In this document: positions 21,801 to 32,549 of the stretch, piece by piece
Layout of the letters: the number at the start of each line of letters is the position of its first letter
Numbering within the stretch: the stretch's first letter is position 1
Assembly: GCF_041260155.1 (NCBI RefSeq)
Contig: NC_091940.1
Span: 28,266,151-28,330,150 of the forward strand
Source of the DNA: Ptychodera flava
Lineage: Eukaryota; Hemichordata; Enteropneusta; Ptychoderidae
DNA length: 64,000 bases
Reading direction: 5' to 3'
The notes under the pieces: generated by a model
The model's input: the letters and a program-made list of their open reading frames with translations, nothing else
The model's database searches: none
What the model was told of the DNA's origin: nothing
Program-made: the position numbers and the translations under genes

Positions 21801-24800
21801 TGATTACTCAGAGTGAAAGACTTTGACATTCAGAATCTTACAATTCATCGATACACTTCAGTGTGAGTTGGTGTGCTCATGTTTTCGAAATTTTCTGATA
21901 AAATCAAATGTCACCTTATTGGCTTTGTGAAATCGACCTTAGGCCGGAGAAAAAAGCGTTTTTCCTCGGATATTTTTAGCAAAGGCACAGAGGCGGCGAG
22001 CGATTTTTATAAAATGTTTTAGGAACGTAGTACAGCAAAATCACTCACTATCAGATGACTTGGAGTCTAGATCTTACAAACTGTCCACAATAATAGAGGC
22101 TTGACATATATAGACAGTGTTGACAGAACAAATTGTGGGCATTTCCACATGTTCCAAGGAAGAAGAAAACCCCAAAAAACATAAAAATATGCACACCAAA
22201 AATGTCCAAAGTATGCATTAGCTTTTATCAAAACATATTCCAAATTGGTTTAAGTATTGACAACACGATTGGAACTAATTTGGGATAATTGGATTGTGAA
22301 GTAGTGTCGATTTAATCTGCAAATGTAACCTCATCCACTTTTCTGTTTTAGTTCCACGCTTGATTTTTTGAGTTATTTGTAATATTTCAACATTCAGCTA
22401 TAGGGCAACTGACACTTTTGATAAATTTGAAAAATACGACGAACCAATTATCCCAAATTAGTTCCAATCGTGTTTGACAATTCAGAGGAGTAATATATAA
22501 TTATTCTTCCTGTAACTTAAAAAAGAGGATGTCGGCCATTTTGAATTTCAAATATTAGCAATTTTTGGAAAGTTCACTCGCTCGTACTTACAAGTCAAAA
22601 TCTTTGCACAGTGGACATGGTCCCTGATTACTGGAAGGAAGTTACTCTTAATTATGAAAGAACTTATGAAGCTTTCTTTTGCAAAGTGTTATTGTAAGTT
22701 GAAATCTTTTATTGTCGAGATATTCACTCCTCTTGAAGACACTATTCTGCTGCACAAACCTTATAATCGCTCGAACATTAAATTGATCTTCTTCTTACAG
22801 ATTGTTCTTCCGGTGACTTCGTCAAAGTTTCTAATGAAGACGTGTCGTATTTAGTGTGTGGATATGACCTCGTGACCTTCGAGTTGACACTTCCCGTCAG
22901 AATCTATTTAAATTTCACGTCCTCGATGCAGAGCGGAATGTACAGCCGATTTCGAGGATCATACACTCTTTTTTACACACGTAGGTACTTCTATCATTTT
23001 CTTATCAAATGTAAATCGTCAGGTTCTTATGTGAAAGTCGATTGTCAATTATTGCCCACGGCGCAGCAGTACTGGTCGCAATGTATGTCAAGGTTATCAG
23101 CTCATTCGATGTGACGAAAATATCTTAATTTTACCGCCGTAAATCTTTCTCCTTAGTTGTAGTAGATCGCTAAAAAGTATAAACAATCCGTTTAATATAT
23201 TAAATGACGCGAAAGCACTGACGAGAACAGCGCAATGAAATCGACGATTATCAACTGAAAAAACTCTACCATAGAAGTAATCATAATCTCTTGGGTTCAT
23301 AATATATAGCAGATTGCTAAGTGTATGTAAGTACAGTGTAACCTCACAAAAGATCATCCATTGTACAGAGTGTAATTTAGTAACTTTTACGAATCCTTGA
23401 GATTTCTACTCACGGTGTAGATTGAGACTCTTCGCGATTCGAAATCGCAATTTGACCAACCACGCTGCAAACACTGGCACAACTTTCTTCTTTGAGGCTC
23501 GTCCCACGCAACGAGCGTGCTAGCTGGTCAGTTTGATCTTTTTGTATCAGCGTAAATTTTACATTTTGTTCTCATACAAGTGTGAAATAAAAGACGTCGA
23601 TACACAATGTTAATCACGTGACTGCAATCCACGCTACATGTACGTGTACACCTAGTTAATTTTTGAGAGTCTGAGTAGCGGTTGTGAGCTCCACACTGAC
23701 AAACATCCACTAATTTCTAGCGACAGTGAACCACAGCTGAGAAAATGTAGCTAAATTTACTCTGCTATGAGCATTGGAATGCTACCGCAGATGCACTTGA
23801 CGGAACCGAGCGAGGAGGGTCATTCCACAGCACTGCAGTTGTTATTACTTGTAAAATGTACACTGATTAAAAGTCTCAAACTAGCCCTACTCTACATTTG
23901 TCAAATATTTGTGCCAGCTCGAATCTTTGATGTTTATTTGTTTTTGTTTGTTTGCTGTATTTTCGTCTCTTTCATTTAATGAGCTGTCCGTGGTCAATTT
24001 GTTAGTTTGTTCGTTTGTCTCATATGTGATCTCTTGCTCGTTATTCGGCCCGAGGATAAGTATTAGGTATAAGTATTATTAAGTATAGGATGGATCCCTG
24101 TGATGTAGTTTTGTCAACTTTGGTCAAGTTTGTGCAGCCCGCAGCGCTCACCCGTACAGGAACAACGATTTTCGATGTAAAAAATAAAGCCTGTATAGCA
24201 GACGATTTTCATTGCGATTACTACGAAGAGGAATATACTATGCCGTGCATTGTACCAAAATCTAGTGGCAACAGGCAAAACACAATATTCTGTCATTTTG
24301 CAAACGCGCTCGGAAAGTCGTTCCCGCGTTTAGAGTGATCACTAAATTTATGTTTTTTTTATTAGCGCCTGCAGGCGGACACTGCGATAGTTACGAATTT
24401 GAGTGTACAGATCGGTCGCGATGTATCAGAAACTCGTCGATGTGTGATGGCGCAAGCGACTGTATCGATGGTTCGGATGAACATGGCTGCGGTAAGTCCT
24501 TCAACACCATAGGTCAAACTAAATCCAAAAGAAGGCATTTAACTCATTCCGAATATAAATTATACGAAGACGTTCATGACTCCTAAGTAAAAGTTATGAT
24601 TTTAAATGAATAGAGTAAATGATATTTGAGAACATAAGGAAGAAATGATCATATTGCAATCAGACGTAAGTTTGTCGACCGTTGCTCTCTGATAGGTAAA
24701 ATGGATATGAAAGTAAACATGAAAAACAATTACTTTGAAACCCCTCTCTTGTTTATTACTAAACACTTAAGCACGGAGTGATGGAGCATTGATTCCCTGA

Positions 24801-26019
24801 AGTAGGACCTCAAATTCGACCTAATAATCTCTATACGAACAACAAACCAAATATCCAAAATGAAACGTCTTCCGCACAGAACAGAATGTAAAATATGCAT
24901 GTTTGAATGGAAAGAAAGTATCAAATAAAAATGTCCGATCACACTCTTTAGAATACCTAGATTTTGAAGCAACAGCAAAGTTCTAATCCTGAATTGAATT
25001 CTTTTCCATATATATTGCATTTGTTTATCACAGGTACAAGTACTGTTATAATAATGCTGGCTGTTGTTGGTGCTATGATCCCCGCTACTGTAATATTGAT
25101 AATATTGTGTTATTGTTCTAAGCATCCATCGGCTACTGCGCCCTCAGCCGACACTAAATCAGTTTCACTTACGACGGAAGACGCACAAGCTGCACAAACA
25201 CTGCCTTCAACCAGGTGGGTGTGCAACAGTAAATTATTTTTATACACGCGTAGAGGGCGCTATCAAAGATCCTTGTTTCGGCTTGTGACAACACAACTTT
25301 GCACAACTTTGCGCAGGACTTCACACTGTAACATTTGTTTATCTTTACATCCATATTTGACAATGTTTCCTGTGTTCAAATAGATCACGTTCAATTACAT
25401 GAGTATGTTCCAAACATCATTCGAGGTGTCTGTCGATGAACTTACAAATAAATAACATTTGCTCTTTACCAGCCCAGAACACAAAATAGTTCCATAAAAG
25501 TGTAGGTCAAATGATCATGTTAATCAATCTATCTGCCGTTTAATTGACTAACTGAATGAAAATATATAACAATTACGATAAAATGGAAGCTATTTTACAC
25601 GACAAGTTTATGATATGCGTTTGTCATTTTTTAAAAGCGGAACGCATCAACAGAAAACACCCATTGACGATGAAGAACCCAGACTGAGTGACCTCCCGCC
25701 ACTGTGCATTCTGTTTGTCGACCAACCTGTTATTCCTGTCATTCAGAGAATGGGCTACATGAGCACTGTGTCTCATTGCCTGCTGTCCCTACCTCCAATC
25801 GTATCTGACCGCGGTTATTCGCAGACTCCGGGCCAGCACGGTCAAACTGAACACTGTCATTTCCAACACGAGGGGCAAGAAGACGAGACGGAATCTAGCA
25901 CTCTCGACGATCTCGAAACCGTTCCGCCACCAGCAACCTATGTACCACCAGATAAGCATAAACCAATGGATGAACGGAGACCACTCACAACATGCTTATG
26001 TGTCAAAGTTTCTGTCTAA
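18724..26019 (+). CDS. Receptor gene A: signal peptide, CUB x2, LDLa, TM, long tail (Neto-like order)
   Basis: Eight exons (18724-18853, 19389-19525, 19936-20143, 21354-21536, 22801-22980, 24366-24491, 25034-25214, 25638-26019) join in frame with phases 1,0,1,1,1,1,2 into 508 residues. Order: signal peptide (VYLELLFLSLALTHLCG); CUB1 with CGG..TSPNYPAAY and YVYDD; a divergent CUB2; one LDLa with CDGASDCIDGSDEHGC, a complete calcium box; a helix VIIMLAVVGAMIPATVILII; and a cytoplasmic tail of about 160 residues, acidic and Pro-rich near its end. CUB domains bind proteins or glycans, often with calcium. CUB-CUB-LDLa-TM is the order of Neto auxiliary receptor subunits, though orthology is not shown. 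It lacks the middle CUB of paralogues B and C, and its tail is unlike theirs. An AATAAA at 27104 is a possible poly(A) signal. Confidence 0.85.
19389..19525 (+). CDS. Gene A exon 2, CUB1 N half
   Basis: Acceptor TTCTTGCAG, donor GTGAGT. Contains SCGGYSTRPMGVVTSPNYP and a second Cys (NCTYHI), the usual CUB opening. Confidence 0.85.
19633..19853 (+). repeat. (ATGT)n microsatellite in gene A intron 2
   Basis: More than 50 tetranucleotides with one ATGTACGT interruption. It produces long Met-Tyr-Val-Cys and Ile-His-Thr-Tyr frames that are not genes. Confidence 0.97.
19936..20143 (+). CDS. Gene A exon 3, CUB1 C half
   Basis: Acceptor TTCACAG, donor GTGAGT. Contains SFDLEN, LYVYDD and GFYATY, the conserved acidic and aromatic positions of the CUB fold. 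The third and fourth CUB cysteines are absent, as in many CUB domains. Confidence 0.85.
20797..20997. mobile_element. Palindromic MITE-like element (about 200 bp)
   Basis: Arms run from TAAACACCTATTGCCTGGTC through GTGTGTTACCAGAAACAC to the mirrored GTGTTTCTGGTAACACAC and GACCAGGTTTTAGGTGTTTTA, so the whole element could fold as one long hairpin. It lies in gene A intron 3. Confidence 0.75.
21354..21536 (+). CDS. Gene A exon 4, CUB2 N half
   Basis: Acceptor TTTCCCCACAG, donor GTAAGC. Encodes VCNGD..LGGEFVSHTNVY..ECW and IIRFTDVDV, matching B 36391-36564 and C 53346-53519. Confidence 0.83.
22262..22475. mobile_element. MITE, family B copy 2
   Basis: Ends AACACGATTGGAACTAATTT and AAATTAGTTCCAATCGTGTTT. 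The flanks TTGACA on both sides may be a target duplication. It lies in gene A intron 4. Confidence 0.82.
22801..22980 (+). CDS. Gene A exon 5, CUB2 C half
   Basis: Acceptor CTTCTTACAG, donor GTAGGT. Encodes DCSSGDFVKVS, LVCGYD and GSYTLFYT, matching the four-Cys third CUB of B and C. Confidence 0.82.
23000..24360. other. Gene A intron 5, nothing recognised
   Basis: Short frames only. The frame ending at 24338 just before the LDLa exon has no family resemblance and no splice logic. Confidence 0.5.
24366..24491 (+). CDS. Gene A exon 6, LDLa
   Basis: Acceptor TTTTATTAG, donor GTAAGT. All six cysteines and the Asp/Glu calcium ligands of an LDL-receptor class A repeat are present. Confidence 0.88.
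25034..25214 (+). CDS. Gene A exon 7, transmembrane helix
   Basis: Acceptor TTATCACAG, donor GTGGGT in phase 2. About 23 hydrophobic residues, then CYCSKH and a polar tail. Confidence 0.85.
25638..26019 (+). CDS. Gene A exon 8, cytoplasmic tail
   Basis: Acceptor TTTTTTAAAAG, 126 residues to TAA. Contains an acidic run (EGQEDETESSTLDDLE) followed by PPPATYVPPD. No similarity to the tails of B and C was seen. Confidence 0.75.
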
Positions 26020-26283
26020 CGGTGACCTTGATTGTCAAATAGTGGATTTTTACAAGCTATTACCATTTTTACGATCGATATACAATGGCTTTACTAAAAG
26101 GAGGCCGAGGAAGACCTAACAATATAAGGGGGCTGGGTCATCTATAAGAGAAATACAAAAGTAGGGGCGGGGTGTTTGTCTTTTCACATACACTGGCTAA
26201 CTTAAGCACAGTGCTAGTGGTGGGCGGGTCACTTGATTTTCCAAAATGTTTATTGGGTTAAAAAAGCCTTGTTCCATTTTGAA

Positions 26284-26310
26284 ACAAAACAAAACAAAAC
26301 AAAACAAAAA
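26284..26310 (+). repeat. (AAAAC)n short repeat
   Basis: About five pentanucleotide units in the 3' flank of gene A. Confidence 0.85.
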
Positions 26311-26412
26311 AGGGAAATAAAAGTACAGTGACTTGCCATAGTCTGAATATCGGAATTTTTGATATGACTGTCATTTACATTTTACATTTAGTCTATATAG
26401 GTTTGCTATAAA

Positions 26413-26926
26413 CACTATAGGGAAAAATTGCGAGACTAGGGCGAGAAAGTGACGCTTTCTCGCAATTGGTGAGAATCTCCTCATTCTCACTCCTACTGGT
26501 GAGAATTTTGAATTCTCACCGGTGATCAGTGAGAAATCAACTCTTAAGTGAGATAATACATTCTCACCGGTGAGAATGGAAATTCTCGCCAAGCACGGTG
26601 AGAAGGGTAATGTTTACGGTGAGAATCAACCAGACTCACCATTCATTGGTGAGAATCAGCCAGACTTGCTGTTCACTGGTGTGAATCAATCTGGTTAATT
26701 CTCACCAGTGAATCTCACCGTAAAAATTACCATTCTCACAGTGCTTGGTGAGAATTTCCATTCTCGCCGGTGAGAATCTATATCTCACCAAGGAAAGCAT
26801 TTCTCATTGCTCACTGGTGAGAATATTTGAATTCTCACCAGTAGCAGTGAGAATGACAAGAGATTCTCACCAATTGCGAGAAAGCGTCACTTTCTCGCTC
26901 CAGTCTCGCAATTTTTTCCTGTAGTG
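26413..26926. mobile_element. Miniature CACTA-like (EnSpm/CACTA) element
   Basis: Ends CACTATAGGGAAAAATTGCG and, inverted, CACTACAGGAAAAAATTGCG; the terminal inverted repeat runs about 57 bases with few mismatches. AAA flanks both sides (26410-26412 and 26927-26929), the 3-bp duplication expected for CACTA elements. The interior is packed with GGTGAGAAT / ATTCTCACC in both orientations, typical of subterminal transposase-binding repeats. No transposase is encoded, so it is non-autonomous. Confidence 0.82.
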
Positions 26927-27103
26927 AAAGTGTACCAACGGAGCGGAAGAGACAGTTTTCTGTAGCAGGCAATCGATGAGATAGTTGACAGATAGAAGTT
27001 CACTCGTGCTGATGGATTCCTGTTTTGTTAATAAGTACTAATGATGTTGAGACGCAATGAGTGAGAAATGTATAAAATACGTGTTTCGCACTGTATCTTT
27101 TTA

Positions 27104-27109
27104 AATAAA
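27104..27109 (+). promoter_or_regulatory. Possible poly(A) signal of gene A
   Basis: AATAAA in TTTTTAAATAAATAATAATG, 1.08 kb after the gene A stop and beyond the CACTA element. Confidence 0.3.
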
Positions 27110-27679
27110 TAATAATGAAAAACGTAGAAATATGGCAAGATATAGTATTTACGAAACGCAAAGCATTGTAGTCAGATTACCCATCAAAAGAAGAGAACTT
27201 GCCCGCTATATATTGTGTCACTTAACCGGTTAATTAGTGCCTCTCCCTTCCAAACGAGCAGTGTGGGCTCCTGGCTTCGGCTGCTTTAACGATCCCACAG
27301 CCTTTCAGTATTCGTCTATGGACAGTGTTGCCGATAGGACAGTATTCAATATGCGATTTCTTCACATGAAAATGAATCCATTTGAAAATGTTAAGTTTCG
27401 CATGGAATTGAGGCCTTGTGAAAATGAAATATAGAATTTAGTTCATATTTTTTTGATCTGCCGAACGCAGGCAACAGAGGAGTTTAAATTATGAAAGTTT
27501 TCTAATAAGCGGTTTTAAGAGAAGTGCAAGTTGAACGAAAGAAGACGACGAAGGACTGCACTGAATGACCAATGACAGTCGACTCAGAAATGATAAACAT
27601 CGGTCCCTCTTCTGTGGATTTACTGCCCATTCATTATATTATGCAGATACAAAAAAACAAACAAAAACTGGCGATCTTA

Positions 27680-29255
27680 GGCTGCGTTCACAAAAAAAAC
27701 GGTCGGGGGATCTGGAGGAATTCAGGGGGGTTCGAAAATTTTAGGGGTAGTACAGGGGGGACTTGAAAATTTTGCTCTACCTTTAGGGGGACTTGAAAAT
27801 GTTCCGCTTTATGTTCTACATTTTCCGATTCCAAATTTTAAATTAAATACCATTTTTATGTCATCAAAATGTTTTAATGTTAGTAATAATTTAACAAAAT
27901 CTAGAACCATTTTGTCATTCCATGACTTTTATCTCGAAAAAATCTAAACATGTGTTATTTGTCGTAAAAAAAAACAAACTTGAGCCTAGTAACAGGGCAG
28001 AAGCTGCAACTGTTGATGATTTTTGCAATATTTCTATGCAATATATCAACTACAGTTTCTTTCTGTATCCCTACAGCATGCTCAAACACACAATATTCAG
28101 TTTGTCGACAAAACCTGTGTATAAATATGTATTAGGTGATAATTTAATTAGAGTCCAGACTGACAGTCAGTTGTCAGTGATACAAATGCATGGTACACGT
28201 ACACAGGCTGTGATAGCAAGCTGAACACTGGACAGTTCAACATGCTGTAGGGAGTAGAAGAAGAACGCAGTTGTATAAACTGAACAAAAATGTTGCCAAA
28301 ATTATCAAAGTCAATACTGCCTACGGGCAACTGTCACTGTCAGATACTGCTCTAGTGTTACTGCATACCTGAAAAGTGACAGAGATAGCTCTGACTCTGA
28401 TGTACATGGTAGTTGAAGAAGAGTTTGTGTCAAATGACGCTCATGACAGTGAAACATTACTGAACAAGATCAGGGCAGAGAGCAACATATGGAAGAACGC
28501 ATGGAAATTTTTGAATTCTGGAATATGAGATTAATCAAATATTAAAGAAAAAAGATAGAGTCACCATGCTTGATTTTCTAAATTTTCACATTCTTGTCAT
28601 AAAATAATACAAAAGTAAAACTTTGAACAGTAAAGACGAAATGAAAAAATATGTTACTAAATGGAATTATTTATTTTTTAACCAAATTTGCAATTATTAC
28701 ACCCAAAATTTCAGAGACGAAAACACTTATTTGATGAGATATTTTAACCTTCCAGTATTGTCAATTTTGAGTAGCATCTAATTCATATATGTCTTGTACA
28801 TTTGAAACAAATTTTTGGAAAGTCACTCTGCTCAGTTTTTTACAATATGGCAATTAGCTAGAATTCTCAATTTGCCTACTCTCTCATGGTTGACATTTTG
28901 TGTGCTCTTCTACAGGAGCAATTCACCTAGCCGGAGTTGGATTAACTCAAGTTGAATTTTAGACCAATAAATCCAAATTGTTCACTGATGCATTTAAAGA
29001 ACTTGCCTTTGGAATACAAACTGCTAATAACAGGTAGTGTTGAACACCTGTGAGCAGAACGCAATACGTGTTTATTATTTCTGTGCGCACATCCTTTACA
29101 AATATGCGGGCCTATGATAGTTGAGGGGGACTTGAAAAATTTTGATCATATGGAGGGGGCATTGAAATTTTTTAGGGTATTGAGGGGGTATCTGAAAAAA
29201 ATGATTTCAATCGCGATTCCCCCAGCCCTCCCAATCGTTATTTGTGAAAGCAGCC
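27680..29255. mobile_element. 1.58-kb non-autonomous TIR/fold-back element
   Basis: Left end GGCTGCGTTCACAAA and right end TTTGTGAAAGCAGCC are inverted, each followed inward by G-rich/C-rich runs and the repeated motif GGGGGACTTGAAAATTTT (27755-27800 and 29123-29170). TTA flanks both ends. Two internal segments (about 28030-28130 and 28165-28320) are imperfect inverted copies of each other, so opposite-strand frames there look alike. No transposase domain is visible. Confidence 0.7.
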
Positions 29256-29259
29256 TTAA

Positions 29260-30385
29260 TATTCCGTGTGTCACTGACAACTTGGCTGAATGGAGAACTG
29301 AAATGTTACACTGCGCAAAGAGGTTGATAAAAACGAAAAGCATAGAACGCCACATAACTTCTGATTGTCCTTGTATTTTAAATTTTGCATATGCCTGCCA
29401 TCTTTAGTAGATTTCGTTTACCCATCTTTGGCCGACATTTTTGTCGTTGTTTGTTGAGATTTCTTTAAAAGTCTCCTAAACCTTGAGAAGCCAAATGTTC
29501 TATCCCTGATTTGAGCACGTTTGTTGTCAGTTATTAGTTTTTCCGGTACCTTGCTATCGATGTGCATGCTTCTGGTAAACACGGGAATATAATTCTCTCG
29601 TCCAGTAAGCTAACCTCTAAAGAAAACACAATACATGATGGCGCCATTCATCGGCTACAGAAGCTATTCATGCCAAGCTTTGCCGGCAGATTTTGAGTGA
29701 CCGGGCTGAAAGATTCATTTAGCATTTCGCAGGCCCTCTGGACCTTTGATAAGTCTTCTCAAAATAGTTGTCTTGCCCCCTTAGATGATCCTTACAGAAC
29801 AAATGTCTCGCATTGTGATGTTATTTTTTACCTCCAGCTTAGAACGGACAATATCTACGGGGCGTGGGTGGAGGCACCGTGTTACGCATTATCAAGGATT
29901 TAATCAAGTTTTGTACGACTTGCGACTTGCAGTACAACGACGTCCCTAGTATCGTTTACTTTAATTTTCTGACAGTTTGTGTTTGCAACAATATTTTGTA
30001 TTGTGATTCCTTCCATCAAGTAATTTAGCTTACGAATTATGTATTTTTAGCACTTATACTTTTCGGATCACACGGCACCACTGTTCTCTCCACCACTGTT
30101 ACGGATAGTTTTACTGCCTTTTTAGCCCTCACGCCAAAGCCCGGGACTCTACTTGGTAACGGAAATAAATCACCAGTCTCAAGTTCAAAACCGTGTGCGT
30201 GGTCTACTCGTTCGTGTTTCAAATGCAATATATCTTGTCATCTCGAAGTTTCTGCTTTCCATTACAACAGAACTGGAGGGGGGGGGGGGGTATTGCAATA
30301 CCATTTTCATTAGCGAAAACACGATATACGTGCGTCGTTAACGATCAGCTTGGGGTAAAGCCACTGGTAAACAAGGGACAGTGTT
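29260..30385. other. Non-coding stretch, no gene recognised
   Basis: Only short unsupported frames, plus a run of about 14 G at 30278-30290. Confidence 0.4.
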
Positions 30386-30388
30386 TGT

Positions 30389-30391
<3 letters not shown>

Positions 30392-30460
<69 letters not shown>
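30392..30460 (+). repeat. (GA)n microsatellite
   Basis: About 34 GA units. Confidence 0.95.
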
Positions 30461-30465
<5 letters not shown>

Positions 30466-31195
30466 TTGTTTATTCATTCATTATATGATAGTATGCGTGA
30501 GAGAATATAATTATCTATAGCAAAATGTACCCATGTCGACGCACCAGTAGTAAATCTATTCAGTAAATCTATTCCATGCAGTAAAGCGACCCTAAGGGCA
30601 AGGTCGGAGCACATAGAACGTGAAATTGCGGAATAATTAAACGCTGCCTGACAAATCGCAATCACAACGTTCACCTGACGTATGACCTCCACGATTCGAA
30701 GTTTCAATTTCTTCAAACGTCGACCGGTCTTTAAATCGAGACTAAAGACTCTCTTGACGCGTCCGAAATGGTAAGCGAGAATGGACCCCACGGAAAACTC
30801 GGTCTTATCTTAGACTTATGGGTCATGGTCTTATTAATGTCTTATACTTTGAGTACGCGATGATTGACCCCGAATGGGAGGGCGTTGCCAAGCAACCCTA
30901 TTGACAGGTATGTGAAATGCGCAAGTCAAGCCAACAATTGTTCTCTTTCTTCGCGTATCGCTACATTATACTTGATTGCTTGTAGGTGTCAGTGGTTTAT
31001 AGTCAGACGAGACGTATGGCGGTACTTCGTGGAGTGCCAAAACACCACCAATTTTCCTTCGTTTTCAAAAACAGTTGAGTGTTTCCGTCGAAATTTATTT
31101 TTAAAATTTCATTAACATTGATCAAGACTTGCACTGATTGTGTATATGTCGAGTTGCTAAGGAGATGCTTGTACAATTGCAGGAGCCATATTGGA

Positions 31196-31203
31196 TGACG
31201 TCA
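31196..31203. promoter_or_regulatory. CRE-like palindrome
   Basis: TGACGTCA, the consensus CREB/ATF site, in GGATGACGTCACAACG, 1.2 kb upstream of the first identified exon of gene B. A donor-like CTAAACG|GTAAGA follows at 31255. It could be part of the gene B promoter, but this is positional only. Confidence 0.3.
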
Positions 31204-31838
31204 CAACGCCTATGTAGGTCACTGGCAACGAGTATAGTTGTGGAACGCTAAACGGTAAGATTTTTTTGATATCTCTTTGGCTGTAGGAGACGCATGTTAA
31301 GGTAAGCAAAGAGCCGTTTTCACCTTGTTATGAAATTCAGATTTATTGCTTCAAGCCCGTTGTCTCCAAGTTCAATTGACAGCGAAGATAGAACCATGTA
31401 TTCCCGAACGACTGTCTATGTCAAATGAAATTTGTAACGACTAATCTGATTCTTGCCAAAATGTTAACAGGTATGTGGTCTGTATCCTGTGCAGCTTGTC
31501 ATTTTTTCTGTTTATGGGATGTCGTGACGGGATATAAGCTTAGAAATATTTGATCAATACTGCTGAGGAGAGAGGGAAATCTGACCATATTGATTTTTAA
31601 ATTTCCGAAATAGACAATCCTTGTAATCAACTGAGGACACCTTATATACAAGAATATACGAGTATGTCGTGCTGTTCGTATTATGCATGCTGATAGTCAA
31701 TCTTTGTCAGGTACAGGCAGACATACAGGTATATATGTGTGTGTATAGATTGTGTATAGATTTGTCTGTCTGAAGATTGCAAGATGTATGAAACTTAAGT
31801 AAATAATTTTGTTATTGTTTATAGTGCAAAGATAATAC

Positions 31839-31840
<2 letters not shown>

Positions 31841-31910
<70 letters not shown>
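31841..31910 (+). repeat. (TA)n microsatellite
   Basis: About 35 TA units. Confidence 0.95.
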
Positions 31911-31913
<3 letters not shown>

Positions 31914-32409
31914 CGTCGGACACATAATTGATAAATGTTTCACAGTTTAAAATTGTTTGGTTTATCTTTTCATTTTCAGAAGTTTCGTGGACCAAGTTTC
32001 AATTCTGTCTGTTGCTGTTGAAAAATGAGGAGAGCGTCTCTCTCTGGCAATTCTTGGGGCTTTACTTTGTTTGCCAAAATCTCTGACTTCAGAATATGGC
32101 GACAGTGACAGAGGGGCTGTGTTGTATAGAGGTGGGTCATATTAATGACGAATCGTTCACGTGACTGGTGCACATTGTTCGAAGTGTTCGTGAGCAGCCT
32201 TGATGATAACATTGTCTTGAAACCTTTTCTTGTTGAACTTTTTATAATGATGTGCTTGCAAATTCTAAAATTCAAGTAGGATGGCACTCGGATTTTAGAT
32301 ATTTAGGACCAATTCGCTCGTTTCTTTGACACACCCACGCACAGGCATACACTGCCATACACATTCCAAAAGGCCGTCATTGATAGAATTGTTGTAATTA
32401 CTTTCCCAG

Positions 32410-32549
32410 CAAAGAGAGATGTAGGCTATTGCGGAGGAACTTTCACGGACATCGCGGGCGAGTTTTCGTCTCCCCAATACCCAAGCAACTACAACGGTAA
32501 CCAGGAATGTTACTACTACATAACAGTCCCTGATGGTTTTTATATTGTG
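32410..32549 (+). CDS. Gene B, CUB1 N half exon
   Basis: Acceptor ACTTTCCCAG, donor GTAAGC. Contains [19 protein letters not shown] and ECYYYI. Confidence 0.85.

Noticed and set aside
24090-24338. 82-residue frame just before the LDLa exon of gene A
   Set aside because: Intronic; no domain and it does not join the LDLa exon in phase.
26413-26926. CRISPR-like spaced repeats
   Set aside because: Repeats occur in both orientations within CACTA terminal repeats and the DNA is eukaryotic.
28148-28330. Opposite-strand frames with similar peptides suggesting paired genes
   Set aside because: Similarity comes from the inverted internal arms of a non-coding fold-back element.
31424-31457. Signal-peptide exon of gene B (MKFVTTNLILAKMLT)
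   Set aside because: The phase fits, but the hydrophobic core is short and upstream ATGs intervene; kept only as a weak candidate, not annotated as an exon.
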